DNA of 64,000 bases from Bradyrhizobiaceae bacterium PARB1 (GCA_002256345.1 NKIY01000006.1:186001-250000), one strand, 5' to 3'; positions 19,629 through 28,401 are shown, counted from the stretch's first letter. Notes: generated by a model from the letters alone, not told the origin. Made by a program: numbers and translations.

Positions 19629-20267
19629 GTGGACACCGATCGACTGATCCTGGCGCTTGCCGCCGACAACGATCACCGGCCCCAGCCGGTGCGTTCGCAG
19701 CTGGCCATGGCCTTGCTTGTCACCTTACCGGTGGCGGCGGCGATGATGCTCGTCACCATCGGCCTGCGGCCGGATTTCATGGCGGCGATGCGTAATCCGT
19801 TCTTCGATTTGAAATTCGTGATCGCACTCGCGCTCGCCATTCCGGCCATCGTGATCAGCGTGCATCTGTCGCGGCCGGACGCTTCGATCGGCCGCTGGGT
19901 GTGGATGTTGCTGTTGTCGCCGTTCATCCTGATTGCCGCCATCATCGCGGAAATGATGGTGCCGCAGCGCACGCCGATGATGATGCGCATGGTGGGAAAG
20001 AGCGCGGGATTGTGCACCATGGCGATCTCGCTGTTCTCGCTGCCGATCCTCGGCGCCGTCCTGCTGGCGCTGCGGCATGGCGCGCCGTCGCGTCCTGCCT
20101 TCGTCGGCGCATTGGCGGGACTGATGTCGTCGGGGCTCGCCGCGACGATCTACGCCGCGCATTGCGCCGATGACTCGCCGCTGTTTGTCGCGGTCTGGTA
20201 CACGCTGGCGACACTGCTGGTCACGGGGCTGGGCGCTGTACTCGGTGCGCGCATGCTGCGTTATTGA
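19629..20267 (+). CDS. nrsF: NrsF (DUF1109) membrane anti-sigma factor
   Basis: A 212-residue integral membrane protein with six predicted helices (about 26-45, 62-80, 90-108, 124-147, 156-176 and 186-207). A GTG at 19629 is the likely start, with GGGAGG eight bases upstream; a TTG at 19623 sits on top of that ribosome site. Two isolated cysteines, Cys129 (KSAGLC) and Cys179 (AAHCADDSP), correspond in spacing and position to the paired conserved cysteines that I recall being required for signal sensing in Caulobacter NrsF. It should hold the SigF-like factor at the membrane until stress. The gene is coupled to the sigma gene, two bases separating stop and start. Confidence 0.9.
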   Translation: MDTDRLILALAADNDHRPQPVRSQLAMALLVTLPVAAAMMLVTIGLRPDFMAAMRNPFFDLKFVIALALAIPAIVISVHLSRPDASIGRWVWMLLLSPFILIAAIIAEMMVPQRTPMMMRMVGKSAGLCTMAISLFSLPILGAVLLALRHGAPSRPAFVGALAGLMSSGLAATIYAAHCADDSPLFVAVWYTLATLLVTGLGAVLGARMLRY

Positions 20268-20434
20268 TGCAATTTGCGCTGGATCGCATGTTCCCCCTGG
20301 CTAAGACTTTTACAAACTTCGCCTGGTCGCGGTAGCCGCGCGTTACCCAATGTCGCCGGAGGTAGCATCCTCTTCGCAACAAGCGTCAAAAGTTGTTGTT
20401 CTCACTCCAACTGATCAAGTGTGGAGCACATGAC

Positions 20435-21676
20435 ATGGCGACCCTTCTCAATGGCAATGACACCAATCGTTTGGTCGAAGTCCTGGCCGGCTCGACCGCG
20501 CTGCTGAATGACACCGACGGAAGCAGCGCACTTCCGCTTTCTCTCAATTCGTTGCTTGGCGACGACACGGCCTCCGCCGACGTGACAGCCAACGCGGCGA
20601 CACCGGCAGCTCCCGGTGACGGCCCGCTGCTCACGGCCAGTGTGCTCGATCCCGTTACCGATGTCGTCGATGGCGTGCTGGGGACCAATACATCCAATCT
20701 GCTCGGCATCGGTGACGTTCTCAATCTCGGTACACCGTCGCAGCTGGCGTTGGCGGGCGATAACGGCGGTGCGCAACCGGTCTTCGATGCAACCAATATT
20801 CTCATCAAGGATGTCCACGCCCAGATCGAAACTCTGAGTCATCAATCCGGCCTGTCCGATATCCTCCATGCGGTTACCAATCTCGGCGAGACTGTAGGTC
20901 TTGGCACCACCGGCGCCGTGCCGCCCGCCATCGATGACGGCCACACCAATCTCGTCACGGATGTGGTGAATGCGCCATCGACCTTGCTGAATGGTGGGCT
21001 CGACGATGTCATCGCCCATGTGGGGGCCGATCTCGGCGACACGCTGGATGCCACAGTGGGCGTGGTCGGCGCGCTTCTCAACGGAAACGATCCGCTCAAT
21101 CCGATTCCCGAGCTCGTGAACGGTCTGACATCCAGCCTGCAAAACCTGCCTTTGCTCAACGTCGATAACGGCGACGGCGGTGGCTTGCTTGGCGGTCTCG
21201 GCGGAGGCCTTCTGACCGGTGTCGTCGGCGATCTCACCGGCTCTTCCTCAGGGCATCTGATCGATATCGATGCCGGCCCCACAAACAGCAACGGCCTCGG
21301 CCTCGATCTGCTCGCCAGACCGGACGCGACGCATAGCGCGAGCGTGAATGTACTCGATGTGGGCCCCCACGGGCCACAATTGCTCGATCTCGGCCTGCTG
21401 ACAGGCAGCTCAGGTATCATCGATATTCCCGGTCTTGGCGGGGCCGGTTCCGATGGCCTGACCGGCAACCTGGTGGGTCCGGATGGACTCGTCGGCGGTC
21501 TGCTCAATGGCCATGCGGTCGGTGGCGGTTTGCTCAACGGCGATATCGTATCCGGCAACACCATGTCAGCACCGATCACGGCGCCGCTCGACATCGCGGC
21601 GCTGACAGACACGATTGCGACGCCACTCACCGGCGATCACGGCATTCTCGATCTGCACGGCGCGCATATCCTCTGA
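20435..21676 (+). CDS. Candidate type I secretion cargo, novel acidic Leu/Gly/Asp-rich protein
   Basis: A 413-residue protein of no family I recognise. The ATG at 20435 has GGAG nine bases upstream; an in-frame start at 20393 lacks one. It has no signal peptide, no cysteine, no tryptophan or tyrosine, one phenylalanine (117), and only three basic residues besides histidine (Arg12, Lys125, Arg295), so it is very acidic. The tetrapeptide LLNG recurs at residues 4, 184, 214, 356 and 366, and residues 248-262 are glycine/leucine-rich. No RTX nonapeptide (GGxGxDxUx) is present. The C-terminus ends in a hydrophobic DHGILDLHGAHIL, as expected for an uncleaved type I signal. It is followed by an ABC exporter and a membrane-fusion gene on the same strand, which is the basis for calling it cargo. 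Confidence 0.7.
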   Translation: MATLLNGNDTNRLVEVLAGSTALLNDTDGSSALPLSLNSLLGDDTASADVTANAATPAAPGDGPLLTASVLDPVTDVVDGVLGTNTSNLLGIGDVLNLGTPSQLALAGDNGGAQPVFDATNILIKDVHAQIETLSHQSGLSDILHAVTNLGETVGLGTTGAVPPAIDDGHTNLVTDVVNAPSTLLNGGLDDVIAHVGADLGDTLDATVGVVGALLNGNDPLNPIPELVNGLTSSLQNLPLLNVDNGDGGGLLGGLGGGLLTGVVGDLTGSSSGHLIDIDAGPTNSNGLGLDLLARPDATHSASVNVLDVGPHGPQLLDLGLLTGSSGIIDIPGLGGAGSDGLTGNLVGPDGLVGGLLNGHAVGGGLLNGDIVSGNTMSAPITAPLDIAALTDTIATPLTGDHGILDLHGAHIL

Positions 21677-21690
21677 GCCGTACAAAACTT

Positions 21691-21715
21691 AGAGAGGCGC
21701 ATGTCGCGCCTCTCT
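21691..21715 (+). terminator. Intercistronic hairpin between cargo and exporter genes
   Basis: A perfect 10-bp stem, AGAGAGGCGC (21691-21700) and GCGCCTCTCT (21706-21715), with a 5-base loop and no T-tract after it. It starts 15 bases after the cargo stop codon and ends 54 bases before the exporter start. It could attenuate transcription or protect the 3' end of the cargo mRNA, giving more cargo than exporter. Confidence 0.6.
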
Positions 21716-21768
21716 CGTCGTTCCGAGCACATCCCCATCGCCCGGTGCGCTTTGCCAAGAGGGTGTCA

Positions 21769-23544
21769 ATGAGTGGTCCGCATTTCCGGTCGTCCGCGTG
21801 GCCGCCGCCAATCCGTTGTGCCCTTGGCGAAACACATGTTGCGTTGATTGCCGTCGCCGGTGCGAGCTTCATCGTCAATCTCCTGATGCTGGTCGGTCCG
21901 CTCTTCATGCTGCAGGTCTATGACCGCGTGTTGCCAAGCCGCAGCATGTCAACCCTGGTCGGACTCTTGTTGATCGCGGTTATGCTGCTGCTGATCCAGG
22001 CCGTCGTCGATGTCATGCGCAGCCGGCTGCTCGCGCGGATGGGAGAGGGGTTCGATCAATCGATCCGCGGCGCCGTGTTCGACTGCGTGCAGCATCAGGC
22101 GCTGACCAGGCCCGGTACCGACGGCCTGCAGAATATCCGCGATCTCGATACGATCCGCGGATTCATGTCCGGCAGTGGTCTCATCGCTGCTTGCGATCTG
22201 CCATGGACGCCGCTCTACATCATCGTTTGCACGCTGTTTCATCCGTTGATGGGACTCGCTGTTGCTGGCGGCGCGATCATGCTCAGCGTCATCACCTGGG
22301 CGTCGGAAACATTCAGCCGCAACCCCACCCAGGCACTGGTTGGACTCGCCTCCGCGCGGCGAAGCACGGCGGAGACCGTATTCAATCACGCCGAGGTCGT
22401 GCATGCGCTCGGCATGAAACGCCGCATGGGCGAGCTTTGGGGCGAGCGGACCGATGCATTTCTCGACGGTCAGCGGCTCACCTTCGACCTTGCCGGCGGC
22501 TTCGGCAGCGCTTCGCGTTTTCTACGAATGATCCTGCAGTCGGGCGTTCTGGCGCTCGGCGCGTGGCTTGTGATCAATCAGCAGGCGACGCCGGGCGTGA
22601 TGCTCGCCGCGACCATCCTGTCGATCCGTGCATTGGCGCCGATCGAACTCGCCATCGCCAACTGGCGCGGCTTCATCGCCGCACGCGCCAGTTTCGAACG
22701 CCTGAGCGATGCGCTTGCTTCGCTGCCGGTGAAAAAGCCTCCGGTCGATTTGCCAAAGCCGACGCGGCAATTGCGCGTCAACTCCGTCAGTCTCGCGACG
22801 CCCCGCACCGAAGCGTTGGTGCTGCACGATGTTAGTTTCGCACTACAGGCCGGTAGTGCAGTGGCAGTGGTCGGTCCCAGCGGCTCCGGCAAATCCACGC
22901 TGGCGCGCGCTCTGGTCGGCATCACTCCACCGGTGCGCGGCGTCATCCGCATCGATGGCGCGGCGCTGGCGCAATGGGATCAGCTTGCGCTTGGCGCATC
23001 GATTGGTTTCTTGCCGCAGGATGTTGCGCTGTTTCGCGGTACGGTGGCGCAGAACATCTCGCGTTTTGGCGCCGAACTCGACGCTGAGCGCCTGCTTGCT
23101 GCCGCTCAACAGGCCGGTGTGCATGACCTCATTTTAAGGCTGCCCAATGGTTACGAGACCGAGGTTGGCGAGGGCGGCCTCATGCTGTCCGGTGGCCAGC
23201 GCCAGCGTATCGCGCTGGCCCGCGCACTGTATGGCGATCCGTTTCTTGTCGTGCTCGATGAGCCCAATTCGAATCTCGATAGCGAAGGCGAACGCGCATT
23301 GGTTCGCGCCATCGCGGCTGTGCGGCAACGGGGCGGCATCGTCGTGGTGATCGCGCATCGACCGGCGCTGCTGGCGGTGGTCGATCACATGCTCGTACTC
23401 ACTGAAGGTCGACAGCGGGCCTTCGGCAAGACTGACGCTGTCTTGCCGCTGATCGCGCCGAAGCAGGCCACGCAGTCGGCTGACACTGCCGAAGCACCCA
23501 CGACAAAGCGCGCAGGCGGAAAGCGGGCGGTGGCGCATGACTAG
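21769..23544 (+). CDS. Type I secretion ABC transporter (permease-ATPase, PrtD/AprD type)
   Basis: A 591-residue fused permease-ATPase without an N-terminal C39 peptidase domain, typical of PrtD-class exporters of proteins with C-terminal signals. AGAGGG five bases upstream supports the ATG at 21769. Membrane helices occupy about residues 25-310. The nucleotide-binding domain has Walker A GPSGSGKST (369-377), signature LSGGQ (473-477), Walker B VVLDEP with Asp497/Glu498, and the H-loop VIAHRP. It is intact. The stop codon overlaps the start of the membrane-fusion gene (ATGACTAG), so the two are translationally coupled. Confidence 0.93.
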   Translation: MSGPHFRSSAWPPPIRCALGETHVALIAVAGASFIVNLLMLVGPLFMLQVYDRVLPSRSMSTLVGLLLIAVMLLLIQAVVDVMRSRLLARMGEGFDQSIRGAVFDCVQHQALTRPGTDGLQNIRDLDTIRGFMSGSGLIAACDLPWTPLYIIVCTLFHPLMGLAVAGGAIMLSVITWASETFSRNPTQALVGLASARRSTAETVFNHAEVVHALGMKRRMGELWGERTDAFLDGQRLTFDLAGGFGSASRFLRMILQSGVLALGAWLVINQQATPGVMLAATILSIRALAPIELAIANWRGFIAARASFERLSDALASLPVKKPPVDLPKPTRQLRVNSVSLATPRTEALVLHDVSFALQAGSAVAVVGPSGSGKSTLARALVGITPPVRGVIRIDGAALAQWDQLALGASIGFLPQDVALFRGTVAQNISRFGAELDAERLLAAAQQAGVHDLILRLPNGYETEVGEGGLMLSGGQRQRIALARALYGDPFLVVLDEPNSNLDSEGERALVRAIAAVRQRGGIVVVIAHRPALLAVVDHMLVLTEGRQRAFGKTDAVLPLIAPKQATQSADTAEAPTTKRAGGKRAVAHD

Positions 23545-24844
23545 GGATGTCGGGAAAAACAAACGGTCGATCCGCCGTCACATGATAGCGTTGGGCGGCG
23601 CTGCGTTTGTGATGGTCGCCAGCATCGGCATCATGGGCGCGGCGACGGACATGTCGGGTGCCATCATTTCCAACGGTTCGCTGGTCGTGGAGTCCAGCGT
23701 CAAGAAGGTACAGCATCCCGCCGGCGGCGTGGTAAAAAACCTGCTCGCCACCGAGGGGATGAGGATCAATAGCGGCGATCTGCTCATCCGCCTCGACGAG
23801 ACGGTCGCGCAGGCGAATCTCTCAGCCGTTACCAAGAGCCTATGGGAGCTGGAGGCGCGTCGTGCGCGCCTGCAGAGCGAGCGTGACGGCCTAGCGGAGA
23901 TCAGCTTTCCTGAGGAACTGACAACGCTGCCAGAAGATTCTCCAGCCCGGTCGATCATGTCGGCCGAGCATCGCTTCTTCCAACTCCGACGCGATGCGTC
24001 CGATGGGCAGCGGCATCAATTGCGCGAGCAAGTGTCGCAGCTCAAGGAACAGATCATCGGCCTTGAAGATCAGCTGACAGCGAAGAAGCAGGAAGCGGAG
24101 CTGCTGAGCAAGGAGCTGGTCGGCGTCGAACAGCTCTGGGAGCAGCGGCTGGTCTCGATTACGCGTCTCGTCACACTGCAGCGCGATTCCACGCGCCTGC
24201 TGGGCGAGAAGGGGCAACTCACCGCAGCGATCGCCCAAGCGAAGGGCAAGATCTCTGAAACCGAGCTGAAGATCCTGCAGATCGATCAGGACTTTCGTAG
24301 CGATGTTGCCAGGGAACTCGCCGATGTCCGCGCCAAATATGCAGAGACTTTCGAGAAAAAGGTCACTGCCCGGGATCAAGCCGAGAAGCTCGAAATCCGC
24401 GCACCACAGAGTGGCGTGGTGCATGATCTCAATGTTCACACCGAGGGCGGCGTCATCGCAGCGGGCGAGACGGTGATGACCATCGTGCCCGACAGCGACA
24501 GCCTGATCGTCGAGACCCGCGTGCCGCCGCAGGAGATTGATCAGGTCAAGCTCGGCCAGACTGCCGTGCTGCGCTTCACCAATTTCAATCAGCGTACCAC
24601 GCCGGAGATCGATGGCGAGGTCTCACGCATCGGCGCCGACGTATCTCGCGAGGATAAGGCCGGGCCGACCTATTTCGTGGTTCGCATCGCCATCGGCCAG
24701 GATCAGATCAAGAAGTTCAACGGCACGCGCCTGATGCCGGGTATGCCGGTGGAGGTGTTCATCCGCACCGGCGAGCGGACACTGCTTTCCTATTTGACGA
24801 AGCCGATGGCGGATCAGATGCACCGGGCGTTCAGGGAGAAGTGA
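23537..24844 (+). CDS. Type I secretion membrane-fusion protein (HlyD family)
   Basis: A 435-residue adaptor with a short cytosolic N-terminus, one membrane anchor (about residues 16-38), a lipoyl half-motif VQHPAGGVVKNLLATEGMRINSGDLLIRLD (57-86), a long coiled-coil hairpin (about 95-280) and the second lipoyl half plus beta-barrel domain ending in MPGMPVEVFIRTGERTLLSYLTKP (a conserved C-terminal signature of type I secretion adaptors). It links the ABC exporter to a TolC-like channel. It overlaps the exporter gene by 8 bases and ends 11 bases from the convergent downstream gene, so it is the last gene of the operon. Confidence 0.93.
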   Translation: MTRDVGKNKRSIRRHMIALGGAAFVMVASIGIMGAATDMSGAIISNGSLVVESSVKKVQHPAGGVVKNLLATEGMRINSGDLLIRLDETVAQANLSAVTKSLWELEARRARLQSERDGLAEISFPEELTTLPEDSPARSIMSAEHRFFQLRRDASDGQRHQLREQVSQLKEQIIGLEDQLTAKKQEAELLSKELVGVEQLWEQRLVSITRLVTLQRDSTRLLGEKGQLTAAIAQAKGKISETELKILQIDQDFRSDVARELADVRAKYAETFEKKVTARDQAEKLEIRAPQSGVVHDLNVHTEGGVIAAGETVMTIVPDSDSLIVETRVPPQEIDQVKLGQTAVLRFTNFNQRTTPEIDGEVSRIGADVSREDKAGPTYFVVRIAIGQDQIKKFNGTRLMPGMPVEVFIRTGERTLLSYLTKPMADQMHRAFREK

Positions 24845-24855
24845 GGTCGAGGAGT

Positions 24856-25845
24856 TCACGCCGCCGATGTTTCCGCCTTCAGCGAAATGCATAGATGGCG
24901 CTGATAGCTCATGATGATCTCGTCGAACGTCTTGTCGGCGACGACACCGACGGAGGGCGCGCGGGTCGAGACAAAGCCCTTCGGCCAGCCATCAACGATC
25001 TTCTTCAGTTCCGGATCTGGCTCGAATGTCACGCGCGGTGCAACCTCGGCCACGATGTTCAGCGCTGCGACGATGTCGTCCATGCTGACCGTCAGCGCCG
25101 GCTGATTGAGCACGCGCTTGCCGCGCAGCGCCGCGGTGGCTGCATCGTGCAGTGTGATCAGGTTGCGCACCACCGTATCCACCGACACCACCGGCACTTT
25201 GGTGTCGGGTCGCAGTGGACACACCGTTGATCTCCCCGCCACGCCGTCGCGCACCATACCGGCGATGCGGTCGGACACCGACAGGGTCGGCGGGCCTGGA
25301 TGGACCAGTACGATCGGCAGACGCAGCGCGCGGGCGTCGATCACGCCGTGGCGCGTCGCATCCGCTAACATCAGTTCGGCGATCGCCTTGTGCGTGCCAT
25401 AGGATGTCTGCGGCTTCTGCAGATGATCGTCATCGACATTGTCCGGCAGCAATCCGCCGAAGACGGCGATGGAGCTCGGAAAGATCAGGCGCGGCGGCGC
25501 GGTCTTGCTGCCGATGGCCTCGATCAGATCGGCAAGCGACGAAACATTGATAGCGAGCGCTGCCGCTGGGTCTTCCTCCGCGGCACTGGTCAGCACCGCT
25601 GCGAGATGAAACACGCTCTGCGGCTTCCGTTCGGCAATCGTCGTGTATGTCTCGCGATCGGAGATATCTGCCTGCATACGCCTCAGGCGCGGGTCGGATG
25701 TCGGCGGCAGATGCGTGTCGAGCAGCAGGATTTCGTCGATCGTTTCGCTGTCACCCTTGGCGTTTTTCAACGCGCCGCTCTGCAGCAGCGCTGCAGTGAG
25801 CGTCGTGCCGATAAAGCCGCCGGCGCCCGTGATCAAGACACGCAT
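24856..25845 (-). CDS. denD: NAD-dependent epimerase/dehydratase-family protein, D-erythronate dehydrogenase-like
   Basis: A 329-residue extended short-chain dehydrogenase. The N-terminal dinucleotide-binding loop is GAGGFIG (7-13), the catalytic Ser/Tyr/Lys lie in FPSSIAVFG and SYGTHKA (YxxxK). The order SSIAVFGGLLP...TSYGTHKAIAELML...ALRLPIVLVHPG matches DenD-type D-erythronate/four-carbon acid sugar dehydrogenases as I remember them. No four-carbon sugar-acid kinase or isomerase is nearby, so the specific substrate is not confirmed by context. The gene is convergent with the type I secretion operon. Confidence 0.72.
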   Translation of the reverse strand: MRVLITGAGGFIGTTLTAALLQSGALKNAKGDSETIDEILLLDTHLPPTSDPRLRRMQADISDRETYTTIAERKPQSVFHLAAVLTSAAEEDPAAALAINVSSLADLIEAIGSKTAPPRLIFPSSIAVFGGLLPDNVDDDHLQKPQTSYGTHKAIAELMLADATRHGVIDARALRLPIVLVHPGPPTLSVSDRIAGMVRDGVAGRSTVCPLRPDTKVPVVSVDTVVRNLITLHDAATAALRGKRVLNQPALTVSMDDIVAALNIVAEVAPRVTFEPDPELKKIVDGWPKGFVSTRAPSVGVVADKTFDEIIMSYQRHLCISLKAETSAA

Positions 25846-26014
25846 GGAGTCCGTCCTGTCTTCGCCCCGCTCGTCGGCGTCGATCGCCGAGACGCGGCAT
25901 CACTATCAACGCCGGCGCGGACAAGTCGATGCCTGCTCTGGGAATGGCTGGTCAGCACAATTGGCGTTGCAGCGAGGGGGCGCGTGGCACAGACTGCCGC
26001 GTGGGCCGTGTGGA

Positions 26015-27127
26015 TCAGGCGACGGATGTGTCCGCCGTCACCTGCTGCATGCGATGGAAGCGCAGCACCTGCTGTGCGGTCGAAGGCCGCAGCCGTTCAT
26101 AAGTGTCGCGATCGGCGATGTTTTCCGACAATGGCTGGTTCGCCAGCTTCTGCCGCATGTCGATGATCGCCTTGACGGTCGGCCACGCGAAACCGGCGAC
26201 CTTCGACAGGATCAGAATGCCTTCGTTGCTCGCCTCGATCATCATCGCCTCGACCACCGACACCGGCACATGCGCCAGGCATGCGATGGCTGCATTGGTC
26301 TCGTCGAATTTCTCATTGATGGCGAATTTCATTACTTCATTCTCGTCGAGGCGGCCGTCCTTGTGGAGCAGGCGCACCAGCTCGTGCGAGATCACCGCTT
26401 CCTCGCTCATGGTAGCGGGCGCGGAGCGAGTCTGGCGCGTAACCCTCTGGACCGCGGAAGCGATTTCCTCGGCGAGCTTCGGATTGGCTGAGGCCATCCG
26501 CGCACGCACGGATGCCGAGGCCTGATTGATCAGCTTCAACAGGTGATGGCGCGGGATCGACGGGCGTAAGGCCATACATGTGGCGATGCCGTCGTTGTTC
26601 CCGGCGCGCTGCACCAGCCGGTCATAACCGCGCTCGGAGAATGAGGCGCCCAGATTGTTGACGGTGCTCGTGACCACTTCGTCATCGCCGCGCTCGACCA
26701 GGATGTCGGTGATGGCGCCGCTCAATGTCTTGCGCGTGGAAATGGCGAGCAGGTGACCCTGGCTCTTGGTCCGCGCGTTCTCGATCAGCGTCGGTTCGTC
26801 GAGCTGGCTGGACTGCGACAGAACGGGCGCCGCGATCTCGACGCGGTCGTCGAAAGCAAGTTTACGCAGCACGCGTGGCGGCGCATTGCCGGCGGCGCCG
26901 AGACGCTCGGCGAGAACAACCTGGGTATGGGATTCCAGATGTTCGATCAGGCATTCGAACACATCGTCAAACACTGCGATCTGCGCGGCTGAGTAGTCGG
27001 GGGCATGGTCGATGAACAGATCCGTGACTCTGCGCAGCATATCGACGCGACGCGCGACATTGCCATGCGCCAGCGCGGTCTGGAGATCATCGAGAAGATT
27101 GGCCGATAACGGCGATTTGAAAACCAT
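26015..27127 (-). CDS. DUF2336 domain protein
   Basis: A 370-residue soluble, mostly alpha-helical protein matching the DUF2336 pattern of alphaproteobacteria: a repeated HEAT-like organisation with RVDMLRRVTDLFI near the N-terminus, VLRKLAFDDRVEIAAPVLSQSSQLDE (about 87-112) and the conserved HLLAISTRKTLSGAITDILVERGDDEVV (about 124-151). The molecular role is unknown; paralogues are linked to cell-cycle or motility regulation in some species. No membrane segment or signal peptide is present. It is upstream of the DenD-like gene, same strand, with 169 bases between them that hold nothing recognisable. Confidence 0.82.
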   Translation of the reverse strand: MVFKSPLSANLLDDLQTALAHGNVARRVDMLRRVTDLFIDHAPDYSAAQIAVFDDVFECLIEHLESHTQVVLAERLGAAGNAPPRVLRKLAFDDRVEIAAPVLSQSSQLDEPTLIENARTKSQGHLLAISTRKTLSGAITDILVERGDDEVVTSTVNNLGASFSERGYDRLVQRAGNNDGIATCMALRPSIPRHHLLKLINQASASVRARMASANPKLAEEIASAVQRVTRQTRSAPATMSEEAVISHELVRLLHKDGRLDENEVMKFAINEKFDETNAAIACLAHVPVSVVEAMMIEASNEGILILSKVAGFAWPTVKAIIDMRQKLANQPLSENIADRDTYERLRPSTAQQVLRFHRMQQVTADTSVA

Positions 27128-27209
27128 GTCTCTATCCTAGAGAAATCGAACTGGCGCCCGTTCTCGGTCGCCTTGGGTATTAAAGTCGTCTTGGGTCGTC
27201 AAAAAATGA

Positions 27210-28358
27210 TCAGGCGGCGGCAATACGGTTTCGGCCGTGCTCCTTTGCTGCGTAAAGGGCAATGTCGGCGCGGGCAAGCAGAGATTCGGATGTTTCGCTT
27301 TGGCGCAGCGTCGCAACGCCGGCCGAGATCGTGACGGTCAGTCCTTCGGAGAACGCGCTCCAGTCGAGTGTCTCGATGATTGTACGCAGCCGATCGAGCA
27401 TGCGGGTGGCGCTGTCGTGCGAGGTGTCCGGGAGTACCAGCAGAAACTCCTCGCCGCCGTACCGGCCGAATTTGTCAATGCCGCGGATATTGGCAAAAAT
27501 GCTGATGGCGAAGGTGCGCAGCACTTCATCGCCGATGAGATGGCCGAATTTGTCGTTGATCTGCTTGAACAGGTCGAGGTCGATAAGGGCGACGCTGCAG
27601 GCAACGTCGCTCTGCTGGCAGCGGACGACCTCGTCATCAAGCAGTCGCATGATGCTGCGCCGGTTGAGAGCGCCGGTGAGTTCGTCGACTTCGGCAAGCT
27701 CCTCGATCCGCTTGTAGGCGGATTCGAGCTCGGCGCTGCGGCGGTACAAGTTATCGCGCAGCTGGCTCGCGAAGATATTGATGAACATGATCCGCGCCAG
27801 CGTTGCTGCGAAAGTCAGCAGCGTCGCGAAGCGCTCGAGCGGACTGCTTGATGGCAGGCTGATCGGCAGATCCGCGGTCAGATAAAGTGTAACGACGCTC
27901 CCGATCATGATCGCGCAGGCGATGGCGCCACGCCGCGGCTCGGCCCGGAAAGCGATCACATTGGCGATGATGAAGAACGCGCACAGAAAGATGACGGCGA
28001 CGGCGGGAGCGGCGTAGATGAAAGCCAGCATCAATGCGCAGGTCGCCGCGGTGTAGGGGCCGGCAAGGAAGTGATCCTTCCAGCGGTCGCTTAGGCCGCT
28101 TTCGGAAATCGCCACGAAAGTCGCTACCTTGCAGGCCGCGCAGAGGGCGAACACGGCGACCAGCGTGCTTGAGATGGTGCCGGCCACGGCGAATGCCCCG
28201 AGCAGGGCGATGTTGATGACGTGGCTGGCGCTTGCCAGGATCATGGTCTGGCGCCGCCGCCTGAGCCGGCGCGCGCGCATCAGCGGCAAAGATTCGCCAT
28301 CGACGGCTTCGAAGTCGCCGTTGGCGGGATCGTAAAAAGAACCGGCGGCTGCTGTCAT
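27210..28358 (-). CDS. Membrane-bound diguanylate cyclase (GGDEF)
   Basis: A 382-residue c-di-GMP synthase. An N-terminal membrane domain of about six helices (residues 35-190, MASE-like but not assigned) is followed by a short coiled linker (LRDNLYRRSAELESAYKRIEEL) and a GGDEF domain. The active-site motif is GGEEF (301-305), which is catalytically competent. An RxxD inhibitory site (RGID) lies five residues upstream of it, so product feedback is likely. ATG at 28358 has only a weak ribosome site. A small inverted repeat sits 27 bases upstream (28385-28401). Confidence 0.92.
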   Translation of the reverse strand: MTAAAGSFYDPANGDFEAVDGESLPLMRARRLRRRRQTMILASASHVINIALLGAFAVAGTISSTLVAVFALCAACKVATFVAISESGLSDRWKDHFLAGPYTAATCALMLAFIYAAPAVAVIFLCAFFIIANVIAFRAEPRRGAIACAIMIGSVVTLYLTADLPISLPSSSPLERFATLLTFAATLARIMFINIFASQLRDNLYRRSAELESAYKRIEELAEVDELTGALNRRSIMRLLDDEVVRCQQSDVACSVALIDLDLFKQINDKFGHLIGDEVLRTFAISIFANIRGIDKFGRYGGEEFLLVLPDTSHDSATRMLDRLRTIIETLDWSAFSEGLTVTISAGVATLRQSETSESLLARADIALYAAKEHGRNRIAAA

Positions 28359-28384
28359 CGATCCAGGGTGTCGAATTTCAATGC

Positions 28385-28401
28385 TGGAACACTAAGTTCC
28401 A
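28385..28401. promoter_or_regulatory. Inverted repeat TGGAAC-N5-GTTCCA, possible operator
   Basis: A perfect 6-bp inverted repeat with a 5-base spacer lies 27 bases upstream of the diguanylate cyclase start. Its size and position fit a dimeric repressor or activator site, but no regulator can be named. Confidence 0.35.

Noticed and set aside
20435-21676. RTX toxin-like repeats in the candidate secreted protein
   Set aside because: The glycine/aspartate-rich parts do not follow the GGxGxDxUx nonapeptide rule, so an RTX call is not justified.
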